Assembly: GCA_035541935.1 (NCBI GenBank)
Contig: DATKMJ010000033.1
Span: 1 to 64,000 of the forward strand
Direction of reading: 5' to 3'
Length of the DNA stretch: 64,000 bases
Source of the DNA: Candidatus Binatia bacterium
GTDB taxonomy: Bacteria > Vulcanimicrobiota > Vulcanimicrobiia > Vulcanimicrobiales > Vulcanimicrobiaceae
Shown here: in pieces, positions 42,561 through 51,000 of the stretch
Layout: each line of letters starts with the position of its first letter
Numbering within the stretch: the stretch's first letter is position 1
Position numbers and translations under genes: made by a program
Notes under the pieces: model-generated
Database searches by the model: none
Told to the model about the DNA's origin: nothing
The model's input: the letters and a program-made list of their open reading frames with translations, nothing else

Positions 42561-43462
42561 CAATCGCGCTTCGCAGACCAACGGAGCTTTTCCCGTACCA
42601 CACTCCGCACGGACTCCGGCGCGAGCCAGAGCGTCGAGGGTTCGCCGCGGAACCAGGCGCGCTGCCGGCGCGCGTAGCGCCGCGTTGCCCGGTCGAGCGA
42701 TTCGCGCAGCTCGTCTCTCGTGCTCCAACCGCGGAGATAGCCGAGCGCTTGCGGATATCCGACCGCGCTCGCCGCAACCGCTTCCTCACCGATTCGCTCG
42801 GCCTCCTCGATCAAACCCGTCTCGAGCATCCGTCGGGTGCGCAGCGCGATGCGCCGGTCGATCTCGCTCCACGGCACGTCGAGAAAGACGAGGGCATAGC
42901 CGATGCCGTCGCCGGCGATCGACCGAGGCCGTTCCGGCGACGCCCCCGGCGAGGCCAACGCGATCTCGAGCGCGCGCAGGACGCGGTAGGTGTCGGTCGC
43001 GGCGACCGCGCGCGCTCGCACCGGATCGCGCCGCTCGAGCCAGGCGTGGAGAAACTCAGACGGATGAAGCGATGCCTCGAGCGCGAGGCGATTGCGGAGC
43101 GCTTCGTCGTACTGCGGCGCCAGCGCCACGCCGCCGGTGAGCGCGCGGATATAGAAACCGGTGCCCCCCGCAACGACGACGCGCTTGCCGCGCGCGCGGA
43201 TCCCGCGAATCGTCTCCAGCGCGTCGTTCGCAAAACGGGCCGCCGAGTATCGCTCGCGCGGATCGAGAAAGCCGACCAAGTGATGCGGCGCTTCGGCCAG
43301 CTGCGCCGGCGAAGGCGCGGCCGTGCCGACCGGCATGCCTCGGTAGATCTGGCGGGAGTCGGCTCCGACGATCTCGGCATCGAACTCGCGCGCCAGCTCG
43401 ATCGCGAGTTCGGTCTTCCCGCTCGCCGTCGCGCCGGCGATGATGAGGACGTCGTCAGACAC
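42560..43462 (-). CDS. miaA: tRNA dimethylallyltransferase
   Basis: A 300-residue MiaA: IIAGATASGKTELAIELARE (P-loop), IVGADSRQIYRGMPVGTA with the catalytic Asp-Ser, APHHLVGFLDP, VVVAGGTGFYIRALT and RYARRQRAWFRGEPSTLWL near the C-terminus. It adds a dimethylallyl group to A37 of tRNAs reading UNN codons, the first step before MiaB thiomethylation. The start is GTG at 43462 and overlaps the mutL stop by 3 bases of its coding sequence (8 bases in total). MiaB is encoded 7 kb away on the same strand. Confidence 0.96.
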   Translation of the reverse strand: MSDDVLIIAGATASGKTELAIELAREFDAEIVGADSRQIYRGMPVGTAAPSPAQLAEAPHHLVGFLDPRERYSAARFANDALETIRGIRARGKRVVVAGGTGFYIRALTGGVALAPQYDEALRNRLALEASLHPSEFLHAWLERRDPVRARAVAATDTYRVLRALEIALASPGASPERPRSIAGDGIGYALVFLDVPWSEIDRRIALRTRRMLETGLIEEAERIGEEAVAASAVGYPQALGYLRGWSTRDELRESLDRATRRYARRQRAWFRGEPSTLWLAPESVRSVVREKLRWSAKRD

Positions 43463-45134
43463 GCTTGAACATGCGCGCGATCTCGGTCGAGCCGAGGCGA
43501 ACCATCGTCGGGCGGCCGTGCGGGCAGTGCATCGGGTTCTCGCAGTGCTGCAGTCGCTCGACGAGCGCCGTCATCTCCGCAAGATCGAGGCGTTCGCCCG
43601 CGACCGCGACGCTGTGGCAGGCCAACGATGCCCAGACCCGCTCGCGGACGTCGCGTTGCTTCGGCTCGTCGCTGAGGTCGTCGAGAAAGCCCGCGAGATC
43701 GAACGCCCGCGCGCCGTAGCCGGCCGGCGTCGCCACGACGCGATACGTGCGTTCTCCGAACGGCTCGATCTCCAACCCGGCTTCGCGCAACAGCTCGAGG
43801 GCGCGGTCTAAGGCGGCGCTCTGCACGGGGTCGAGCTCGATGAGCTGCGGAACCAAGAGCGGCTCGTTCGGGGCTCGGTTTCGCGCCGCTGCGCGGATCG
43901 CTTCGTAGGCGATGCGCTCGTGCGCGGCATGCTGATCCACCAGCAAGAGCGCCTCGCCGTCGGCGGCCAAAACAAACGTGCGGTCGAGTTGCGCCAGCAC
44001 GCGCATTCCGCCGGCGGGGCGCACCGCCGCTTCGACGCCCGCCTCGAAGAGCGCGGCCGGCGTCGCCGCTGGATCGGGCGGCGCGAACGAGAACTCTACG
44101 CCGGCGCCGCCGGTCTGTTCGCGAAATCTCGCACCCGCGTGCGCGTTCAGCGTCGCGGCAATCGCGCGCCGCACGACATCGAAGACCTGACCACCGTAGC
44201 GCAGACGAACCTCGCTCTTCGTCGGGTGGACGTTCGGGTCCACGTGATCGGGCGGAAGATCGATGAAGACGACCCCGTACGGATGGCGGCCGGTCATCGC
44301 AAACGTCGCATAGCCGCTCGTCCACGCTCCCGCCAAGAGCGCGTTTCGGACGAGTCTGCCGTTCACGAAGAGCAGCTGCATGCGCCGGTCCGGCCTGTCG
44401 GACCCCGGCGCGCTGATATATCCGCGCAACCCTCCTTCGAGCATGCGAGCGGCCGATGCATCGAGCGGTAAGAGCGTCTGCGCGGCACGTCGCCCGAAGA
44501 CCATCGCGAGCCGCTCGCGCTCGTCGTCGCTCGCGGGCATCACCCAGACGTCCTTTCCATCGTGCCGCAACGTGAAGGTGCACCGCGGATATGCGAGCGC
44601 GAAGCTCGCAAGCCACGACGAGATCCGATTGAACTCGGCATTGGGCGAGCGAAGGTACTCGCGGCGCACCGGAAGGTTCTCGAAGAGCGCCGCGGCGCGA
44701 ACCGAGGTACCGACCGGAGCCGGCGAGGGTTCGACGGCCTCGACCTCTTCAGCGTGAGCGCGAAGCCGCGCTCCCACGGCACACTCGGCCTGTCTCGATA
44801 AGATCTCGGTCTGCGAGACGGCGGCGATCGACGCGAGGCCCTCTCCGCGGAAGCCCAGCGTCGCGATGTGCTCGAGCTCGTCTGCGGAGCGCAGCTTGCT
44901 CGTCGCGTGCCGCCGCACCGCAAGCGGGAGGTCGCCGGCCGCGATGCCCTTTCCGTCGTCGACGACTTCGATTGCATCGAGACCGCCGCGCTCGACGCTA
45001 ACCGTGATGCGTGAGGCCCCTGCGTCGACGGCGTTCTCGACGAGCTCCTTCACGATCGAGGCCGGCCTGTCGATGATCTCGCCCGCGGCGATCTGACCGA
45101 TCGTTACCGCGTCGAGTTCCGCAATCGCTGCCAC
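43455..45134 (-). CDS. mutL: DNA mismatch repair protein MutL (endonuclease type)
   Basis: A 559-residue MutL. The GHKL ATPase has IVKELVENAVDAGASRI, IEVVDDGKGIAAGDL, ATLGFRGEGLASIAA and VDPNVHPTKSEVRL. The C-terminal half has DQHAAHERIAYEA, the DQHA(X)2E(X)4E endonuclease motif, plus ACHSVAVAGE and MHCPHGRPT, the zinc-site motifs. It therefore nicks DNA itself, in keeping with the absence of MutH and Dam. The start is the GTG at 45134, where the conserved VAAIAELDAVTIGQIAAGEI begins; sequence upstream runs into the divergent riboswitch promoter. Confidence 0.95.
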   Translation of the reverse strand: MAAIAELDAVTIGQIAAGEIIDRPASIVKELVENAVDAGASRITVSVERGGLDAIEVVDDGKGIAAGDLPLAVRRHATSKLRSADELEHIATLGFRGEGLASIAAVSQTEILSRQAECAVGARLRAHAEEVEAVEPSPAPVGTSVRAAALFENLPVRREYLRSPNAEFNRISSWLASFALAYPRCTFTLRHDGKDVWVMPASDDERERLAMVFGRRAAQTLLPLDASAARMLEGGLRGYISAPGSDRPDRRMQLLFVNGRLVRNALLAGAWTSGYATFAMTGRHPYGVVFIDLPPDHVDPNVHPTKSEVRLRYGGQVFDVVRRAIAATLNAHAGARFREQTGGAGVEFSFAPPDPAATPAALFEAGVEAAVRPAGGMRVLAQLDRTFVLAADGEALLLVDQHAAHERIAYEAIRAAARNRAPNEPLLVPQLIELDPVQSAALDRALELLREAGLEIEPFGERTYRVVATPAGYGARAFDLAGFLDDLSDEPKQRDVRERVWASLACHSVAVAGERLDLAEMTALVERLQHCENPMHCPHGRPTMVRLGSTEIARMFKRV

Positions 45135-45191
45135 GCCAGCCCGTTCGCGTTTCGCGCGTTCGCGTCCCCGCAGAGCGAGCGGCACTCGGGG

Positions 45192-45219
45192 TTGACAAGC
45201 GCCGATGCGGGTGTATCCT
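45192..45219 (+). promoter_or_regulatory. sigma70-type promoter of the M-box/NRAMP unit
   Basis: TTGACA at 45192-45197, 16-base spacer, TATCCT at 45214-45219. The -35 is a perfect consensus and the -10 matches four of six. Transcription should begin near 45226, just before the riboswitch. Confidence 0.7.
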
Positions 45220-45225
45220 ATTCGA

Positions 45226-45390
45226 GGATTCCTCGTTAGGTGAGGCGTCTGCACGAAGAGATGCCGCTGCCCGGAAAGGTCGAGAGACCCCAACGGGTGA
45301 CCAGATCCCGCCGAATCAAGGCGGAATCTAATGCGGCTGGTCCTGAGCAAGGCCGAAGGGCTTACGGCGTGCAGTGCTAAAGCTCGACAG
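45226..45390 (+). ncRNA. M-box (ykoK leader) magnesium riboswitch
   Basis: The sequence has the conserved M-box blocks in order: CTCGTTAGGTGAGGCGTCTG, GCCGCTGCCCGGAAAGGTCG with AGAGACCCCAACGGGTGACC, then AATCTAATGCGGCTGG and GTGCAGTGCTAAAGCTC. These are the core elements of the ykoK/M-box aptamer, which folds compactly on Mg2+ binding and turns off downstream transport genes. It lies between a consensus promoter and an intrinsic terminator, followed by two small ORFs and an NRAMP-type gene, matching the known link of M-boxes with Mg2+ transporters. Confidence 0.9.
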
Positions 45391-45427
45391 TGAGGAGCCA
45401 GCGCGGTCCGCCGCGCCGGAGTTTCTC

Positions 45428-45470
45428 AAACCGTCGAACTGCGAGGAGCCGCGACGGTTTTTCTTTTTTT
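45428..45470 (+). terminator. intrinsic terminator of the M-box switch
   Basis: Stem arms AAACCGTCG (45428-45436) and CGACGGTTT (45452-45460) are perfect complements, followed by a run of T interrupted by one C (to 45470). A strong separate hairpin GCGCGG-TCCG-CCGCGC at 45401-45416 lies between aptamer and terminator. The terminator is the likely expression platform that stops transcription when Mg2+ is abundant. Confidence 0.85.
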
Positions 45471-45491
45471 GAAAGGGGGTGATGCCAAGCC

Positions 45492-45590
45492 ATGGACGAC
45501 GTTCCCAATAGCATCAAACGACGGCTCGAAAAAGAGCCGCTATTTTCGGCTGCGTTCGTTCGGTGGGCGCGGCCAACCGTAAACCAATAG
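45492..45590 (+). CDS. 32-residue leader ORF after the M-box terminator
   Basis: A short ORF from an ATG at 45492 with an AAAGGGGG ribosome-binding site at 45472-45479, coding 32 residues (start MDDVPNSIKRRLEKE, end RPTVNQ). The coding region contains a hairpin, GGCTC-GAAAAA-GAGCC. It lies between the terminator and the second small ORF; its TAG lies inside the latter's ribosome-binding region. No homologue is known to me. Translation could couple to, or sense conditions for, the downstream transporter genes. Confidence 0.4.
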   Translation: MDDVPNSIKRRLEKEPLFSAAFVRWARPTVNQ

Positions 45591-45601
45591 GAGTAACCAC
45601 C

Positions 45602-45742
45602 ATGAAAAGAGTCTTCAAGCTTCTGCTCGAGTACTTCCGCGACCGGCTCGGGCAAGACGATACCTTCCACGACGATACGCTTCGAGCGAATCAGTCCGAT
45701 CGCGGCCCAACTTTCAGCTTCTGGCGAGCTCTCGTAAGCTAG
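45602..45742 (+). CDS. 46-residue small ORF preceding the NRAMP gene
   Basis: An ATG at 45602 follows AGGAG at 45589-45593, giving a 46-residue product that begins MKRVFKLLLEYFRDRLGQDD and ends SFWRALVS. The N-terminus is amphipathic and basic-hydrophobic; the centre is acidic (DDTFHDD). Its TAG is only 1 base before the GTG of the NRAMP gene, so the two are almost certainly translationally coupled. It could be a small partner of the transporter or a leader peptide. No family is recognised. Confidence 0.6.
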   Translation: MKRVFKLLLEYFRDRLGQDDTFHDDTLRANQSDRGPTFSFWRALVS

Positions 45743-45743
45743 C

Positions 45744-47051
45744 GTGACGGCGACGCACGTGGCACGCCCCAGCATCTGGCGATCGATCGTGATGTTTCTC
45801 TCGATCGTCGGGCCGGGCATCATCACGGCCAACGCCGACAACGACGTCGGCGGCATCCTCACGTACTCGCAGGCGGGCGCGCAGTTCGGCTATTCCATCC
45901 TCTGCCTGCTGATTCCGATCGCCGTCGTGCTGATCGTAGTGCAGGAGATGTGCGCCCGAATGGGAGCGATCACCGGCAAGGGTCTAGCCGATTTGATACG
46001 CGAGAACTTTAACATTCGCGTGACTTTTTGGGTGCTCTTCTTGTTCGTGCTCGGCGATATCGGAAACACGACCACCGAGTTCGCCGGCGTCGCTTCCTCG
46101 GCGCCCATCTTCGCGACCTATCTCCCTTCGATCAATGCCGAGGCGTTCAAGATCGCCCTCGTGCTCGGCGCCGCGGTCTTCGTCTTTTCGATCGTGACGC
46201 GCGGCACCTATAAGGTCCTCGAGCGTATCTTCTTTGCGTTTTGTTTCGTCTACGTGGCCTACGCGGTCAGCGCCTTCGTCGTCCACCCCGATTGGCACCA
46301 GGTCCTTCGCAGCACGTTCGTTCCGCATTTCACGCCCTCGCGCGCGTTGACGCTGATGATCATCGCGGTCATCGGCACGACGATCTCTCCGTGGATGCAG
46401 TTCTACGTCCAGGCGGCCGTCGTGGATAAAGGCGTTCGCGAAAAGGATTATAAGTTCTCTCGAATCGACGTTGCCGTCGGCGCCGTCTGGGCCGACGTCA
46501 TTGCGTACTTCATCATCGTCGCTTGCGCGGCAACCATCTACGTCAGCAACTTGCACGCGACGAACCCGATCGTCGTACGCGACGCCGGCGACGTCGCGGT
46601 GGCGCTGACGCCGATCGCGGGGAAGTTCGCCTCGCTGCTCTTTGCGCTCGGCCTGCTCAATGCCGCCGTCTTCACGGCGACGATTCTCCCGCTCTCGACG
46701 GCCTACTACGTCTGCGAGGCGTTCGGATTCGAACGCGGCGTGGACCACAGCTTCGGTGAGGCGAAGATCTTCTACGGCTTCTACCTGGCCTTGATCGTGA
46801 TCGGCGCCGGGATCGTCATCATTCCGCACGCGCCGCTCTTGGCGATCATCTTCTACTCGCAGGTCGCAAACGGCGTCCTGCTTCCGATCGTCTTGGTGCT
46901 CATGCTCTTGCTCGTCAATAACCGCAAGCTCATGGGCCGCTACGTTAACGGGCCCGTAACGAACGTCATCGCATGGGCGACGATCGTTGTCGTCGCCGTG
47001 CTCACGGTCGTCTCGACCGCGCAGATCGTCTTCCCCTCGCTCGGGAGTTAG
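45744..47051 (+). CDS. NRAMP-related transporter, probable Mg2+ importer (NMT-like)
   Basis: A 435-residue NRAMP/SLC11-fold protein with about 11 helices. TM1 reads VGPGIITANADNDVGGILTY: the usual DPGN is DVGG, keeping only the Asp (residue 34). TM6 reads GTTISPWMQFYVQ where metal transporters have MPH(N), so the metal-binding Met is replaced by Ser. Loss of the Met and Asn is the mark of NRAMP-related Mg2+ transporters rather than Mn2+/Fe2+ importers, and the M-box upstream fits this. The start is GTG at 45744, 1 base after the small ORF. It is convergent with mutS (4-base overlap). Confidence 0.85.
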   Translation: MTATHVARPSIWRSIVMFLSIVGPGIITANADNDVGGILTYSQAGAQFGYSILCLLIPIAVVLIVVQEMCARMGAITGKGLADLIRENFNIRVTFWVLFLFVLGDIGNTTTEFAGVASSAPIFATYLPSINAEAFKIALVLGAAVFVFSIVTRGTYKVLERIFFAFCFVYVAYAVSAFVVHPDWHQVLRSTFVPHFTPSRALTLMIIAVIGTTISPWMQFYVQAAVVDKGVREKDYKFSRIDVAVGAVWADVIAYFIIVACAATIYVSNLHATNPIVVRDAGDVAVALTPIAGKFASLLFALGLLNAAVFTATILPLSTAYYVCEAFGFERGVDHSFGEAKIFYGFYLALIVIGAGIVIIPHAPLLAIIFYSQVANGVLLPIVLVLMLLLVNNRKLMGRYVNGPVTNVIAWATIVVVAVLTVVSTAQIVFPSLGS

Positions 47052-49525
47052 CCAAGAAACGAGAGTTGGCGCTCGGACGAGCGCTTGGGCAACTTCTTTC
47101 GCAGCGGGATTCTCGCTTCGATGTCCGCGTGGCCGGAGAGCTCGTCGGCAATATCCTTCGCGCGCTCGACGACCGCTTCCGGCAGTCCGGCCATGCGCGC
47201 GACCTCGATGCCGAACGAGCGCGACGAGCTTCCGGGCTGCACCCGATGCGAGAAGACCGGCGAGCCGTCGCGAGCGGTGTTCTCCACTGCGGTGATGTGA
47301 AAGTTTGCGACGAGCTTCCAATGTTCTTTTAGCGCGCAGAGCTCGTGAAAGTGCGTCGCAAAGAGCACGAGCGGCGCTTGCTCTTCGAGACCGAGCAAGA
47401 ACTCGCATATTGCCTGCGCGATCGCCAGCCCGTCGAGCGTGCCGGTGCCGCGTCCGACTTCGTCTATCAGCAAGAGCGAACGCTGCGTGCTGCGGCGCAG
47501 GATATTCGCCGCCTCGGCCATCTCCATATAGAAGGTGGATTCTCCCGATGCAAGATCGTCGCCGGCGCCGATGCGCGTGAAGATGCGGTCAATCACGCCG
47601 AGTTCCATCCGCTTCGCGGGAACGTACGAGCCGATCTGCGCCATGATCGCCAGGAGCCCGGCCTGCCGGAGGTAGGTGGACTTTCCGCCCATGTTCGGCC
47701 CCGTCAACAGCACGAACCGCTGCTCGCCGGCGTGGAGTTCGAGGTCGTTCGGCACGAACTTCGCGTGGAGAATCGCTTCCATGACCGGATGTCGGCCGTC
47801 TTCGATCGAGACGATGCTCTCCTCGACGAAGGACGGGCGAACGTAGCCGCGCTCCGCCGCGCACTGCGCGAGCGCCGCGAGCGCGTCGAGCTCGGCGATC
47901 GCAGTGGCCGCCTGCGATAGGTCGTCGGCCTTCGCCGCGATTCGCTCGAGGAGCGCGTCGAAGAGATCGCGCTCGAGCCGCTCCTGCCGCGTCTGCGCGG
48001 TCGCGATCGCGATCTCGAGCTCTTTTAACTCGGGGGTAACGTATCGCTCGCCGGTGCTCAACGTTTGCTTGCGAAGATACTCCGGGGGCACCGCGCCGGT
48101 GTAGCTCTTGCCGATCTCGATCGCATACCCCAACGGGCTTGCATACTTTACTTTGAGATTTTTGATGCCGGTCCGGTCGCGCTCGCGCCGCTCCAACTCG
48201 GAGATCTGCGACCGCGCGTCGGTCCGCAGGAGAATGCACTCGGCGAGATCCGGATCGGCCTCGGGCCGGATCGCTCCGCCGTCGACGATCTGCGCGGGCG
48301 GGTCGTCGACGAGCGTCGCTTGCAGATCGGCGAGCATCTCGTCGAAATCGCCGATGCGCTCGACGATTGCCCGGAGCGACGCGGGCGCGGCCTGCCGCAG
48401 CGGCCGCAAGATCTCGAGCGTCCGCCGAAGCGAAGCCAGGTCGCGCGGCGTCGCGCGGCGATAGCGAGCCTTCTGCGCGATCCGCTCGAGATCGAACGCG
48501 CCTTTGAGGATCTCGCGAATCGTTTCGCGGCGGGCGTGCTCGGCGATGAGCGCGGCGACGGCCTCCTGGCGGGCCGCGATCGCGTCGCGATCGACGAGCG
48601 GTGCGACGATCCAGCGCGCCAGCATGCGGGATCCCATCGATGTGACGCAGAGGTCGAGCGTTGCAAGCAGCGTCGCGCGGGGATTCGCCCCCTGCGCGCG
48701 CGTCAACTCGAGGTTCTTCCGCGTGGCGGGATCGAGATCGACGAACTGCCGGCGGCGATAGAATTGCGGCTCGGCCGCGTCGCTCGCGCCGTTGGTGACG
48801 CCGGTTCGGCGCACGAACGCGCCGAGAGCCTCGAGCGCACGGTGCATCGCAAGCGATTCGTCGAGCGAGAAGCCGTCGATGCCCGCGCGGCTGCGCGCGT
48901 CGACGACGCCGAGGCCGGGCGTTGCGAGACGCGCACCGAGGCCTTCAACCGCCGTCGCCAGCGTCGCGCGCACCTCGGCGGGAACGTCGGCGACGATCTC
49001 CGAGGGCCCGATCCGCGCCAGCTCCGCAAGCAGCTCGTCGTAGGCATCGTCGCCGCCGATCGCCGTCGCGGCGGCGTAACTCGTCGAGACGTCCGCGTAC
49101 GCCAGCGCGATCGTATCGTCCACCATCGCGACCGCGGCGAGATAGTTGTTCTGTTTGCTTTCGAGCAGCTGGTCTTCGATCAACGTCCCGGGCGTGACGA
49201 GCCGGACGACCTCGCGCCGAACGAGGCGATTCGGCTGCGGGATCTCCAACTGCTCGGCGAGGGCCACGATGAACCGTTGCTGCACGAGCTTCGCGAGGTA
49301 TCCGGAGAGCGCGTGGTGCGGAACGCCCGCCATCGCAACGCGCTTGCCCGCGCCGGCCTCCTTGCTCGTCAGCGCGATCTGCAAGGCGCGGGCCACAATC
49401 TCCGCGTCCTCGCCGTAGGCTTCGTAGAAATCGCCGACCCGCGAGAGCAGAACCGCTTCGGGGTGCTTCGCCTTCATCCCGAAGTACTGCTCGAGCATCG
49501 GCGAGAACTTGGCGCCGGCCGCCAT
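47048..49525 (-). CDS. mutS: DNA mismatch repair protein MutS
   Basis: An 825-residue MutS. The mismatch-binding motif FYE is in RVGDFYEAYGEDAEIV; the ATPase domain has LLTGPNMGGKSTYLRQAGLL (Walker A), STFYMEMAEAANIL (Q/signature region), LLIDEVGRGTGTLDGLAIAQ (Walker B and D loop) and LFATHFHEL. The D loop reads GTGTLDG rather than the usual GTSTYDG. It recognises mismatches and recruits MutL. mutS, mutL and miaA are on the same strand, with the M-box/NRAMP unit inserted between mutS and mutL on the other strand. Confidence 0.97.
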   Translation of the reverse strand: MAAGAKFSPMLEQYFGMKAKHPEAVLLSRVGDFYEAYGEDAEIVARALQIALTSKEAGAGKRVAMAGVPHHALSGYLAKLVQQRFIVALAEQLEIPQPNRLVRREVVRLVTPGTLIEDQLLESKQNNYLAAVAMVDDTIALAYADVSTSYAAATAIGGDDAYDELLAELARIGPSEIVADVPAEVRATLATAVEGLGARLATPGLGVVDARSRAGIDGFSLDESLAMHRALEALGAFVRRTGVTNGASDAAEPQFYRRRQFVDLDPATRKNLELTRAQGANPRATLLATLDLCVTSMGSRMLARWIVAPLVDRDAIAARQEAVAALIAEHARRETIREILKGAFDLERIAQKARYRRATPRDLASLRRTLEILRPLRQAAPASLRAIVERIGDFDEMLADLQATLVDDPPAQIVDGGAIRPEADPDLAECILLRTDARSQISELERRERDRTGIKNLKVKYASPLGYAIEIGKSYTGAVPPEYLRKQTLSTGERYVTPELKELEIAIATAQTRQERLERDLFDALLERIAAKADDLSQAATAIAELDALAALAQCAAERGYVRPSFVEESIVSIEDGRHPVMEAILHAKFVPNDLELHAGEQRFVLLTGPNMGGKSTYLRQAGLLAIMAQIGSYVPAKRMELGVIDRIFTRIGAGDDLASGESTFYMEMAEAANILRRSTQRSLLLIDEVGRGTGTLDGLAIAQAICEFLLGLEEQAPLVLFATHFHELCALKEHWKLVANFHITAVENTARDGSPVFSHRVQPGSSSRSFGIEVARMAGLPEAVVERAKDIADELSGHADIEARIPLRKKLPKRSSERQLSFLG

Positions 49526-49537
49526 CTAGGCCGCCAC

Positions 49538-50968
49538 CTAGATGAGGCTGAGCACCGGGCGCGGCACCGGCGTGCCGGCCGCATCGAACCGCTGCGCGCG
49601 AGCGACAACCCTTCCGGCGCACCCCCAGACGTGCGCCGTCTCGACCGCGACGTCGAGCCACGGCGAGTCCGCATACGGATGCGCCTCGTCAGCCCGCGCT
49701 TGCGGATAGTCCGGCGGCTTCGGCGCGACGATCGTCACGTTGTCGAGCGCCTTGGCGGTCAATCGCGCCGGGTCTTTCTTCGAATCGCCGGAGATCAGCG
49801 CGCGAACGGTCTGCCCCAGCTTCCGATCGTGATAGGCTCGGGTCGCCGCGTTGAGCGCGTTGACGAGCCGCGTGAAGCGGTCGTGGGCGACCTCGCGGCT
49901 TACCTGCTCCCAACGCGCCGCCGGGGTGCCGCGCCGTATCGAGTAGATAAAGGTAAAGGCGTTCGCGAAGACGCCGCTGCCCGCATAGGCGAGCGTCTGC
50001 TCGAAATCGGCCTCGCTCTCGCCGGGGAAGCCGACGATGAGGTCGGTCGTAATCGCCGCCTGCGGTATGCGCGCGCGAATCGCCCGAACGACCTCGTCGA
50101 ACTTCGCGAGGGTATATTTGCGGTTCATCCGCCGCAGGACGGCGTCGCTTCCGGATTGGAGCGGAAGGTGGATGCGCGGATTGAGCTGCGGTATCGCCGC
50201 GAGATCGTCGAGGATCTTCTCGGTAAAATCCTTTGGGTGCGGCGAGATGAACGTCAAGCGTTCGAAATTCGGCAGCCGCGCAACGGTCGCGCAGAGGTCG
50301 CCGAAGTCCGCGCCCGTCGCGGGATCGCGCCATGCGTTGACGGTCTGTCCGACGAGGGTGATGTCGCGCGCGCCCGCCGCGATTCGCGACGACGCCTCGG
50401 CAACGATCGCGGTGGCCGGACGGTGATCGAAGCGGCCGCGCACCTGTGGAACGATGCAGAAGGTGCAGTAGTACGAGCATCCCCGCTGGACGTTGACGAA
50501 GGCGCGCAGGTGCGAGAAGGGCCCGGCGATGCCGCCGGCCGTTCCGCCGAGCGCGAAGCGCAGCATGTCGTCGGTCGCAGCGTCGGACGTCGCCGCAACG
50601 TCGTTTCGGAACGTCGGCTTCCACGCCGCGAGCTGATCGCCGAGCCTCGCGAGCTCGCGCGTGCCGAAGATCGCGTCGACATGAGGGGCGAGGCGCCGCA
50701 TGCGATCGCGGTCCTGCTCGGCGAGGCAGCCGGTCACGACGAGGCGCCGGCGGCGGTCTCCGCCGGTGAGAGCCTTGAAGTGGTTCATCCGGCCGTAAGC
50801 GCGCCGTTCCGCGCTATCGCGAACGGTGCAGGTGTTGAGAACGAGGACGCTCGCTTCTTCCGCCGCCGAGGCGATCGTGTAGCCAGCCTCGGCCGCTCGC
50901 TCGACGATGTAACGAGAATCGGCCTCATTCATCTGACAGCCGAAGGTTTCGATGTAGACGCTGGGCAT
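49538..50968 (-). CDS. miaB: tRNA-2-methylthio-N6-dimethylallyladenosine synthase
   Basis: A 476-residue MTTase. The N-terminal UPF0004 domain has the three auxiliary-cluster cysteines (TFGCQMNEADS, LNTCTVRDSA, VTGCLAEQD). The radical SAM motif is VQRGCSYYCTFCIVPQVRGR (CX3CX2C), and a TRAM domain follows at the C-terminus, ending in VPRPVLSLI. It adds the methylthio group at position 2 of i6A37 made by MiaA. The ATG at 50968 is divergent from der (32-base gap). It ends 12 bases before mutS. Confidence 0.95.
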   Translation of the reverse strand: MPSVYIETFGCQMNEADSRYIVERAAEAGYTIASAAEEASVLVLNTCTVRDSAERRAYGRMNHFKALTGGDRRRRLVVTGCLAEQDRDRMRRLAPHVDAIFGTRELARLGDQLAAWKPTFRNDVAATSDAATDDMLRFALGGTAGGIAGPFSHLRAFVNVQRGCSYYCTFCIVPQVRGRFDHRPATAIVAEASSRIAAGARDITLVGQTVNAWRDPATGADFGDLCATVARLPNFERLTFISPHPKDFTEKILDDLAAIPQLNPRIHLPLQSGSDAVLRRMNRKYTLAKFDEVVRAIRARIPQAAITTDLIVGFPGESEADFEQTLAYAGSGVFANAFTFIYSIRRGTPAARWEQVSREVAHDRFTRLVNALNAATRAYHDRKLGQTVRALISGDSKKDPARLTAKALDNVTIVAPKPPDYPQARADEAHPYADSPWLDVAVETAHVWGCAGRVVARAQRFDAAGTPVPRPVLSLI

Positions 50969-51000
50969 GCTCGGAGAACGCAGTTCGCGAAGGGGCCGAG

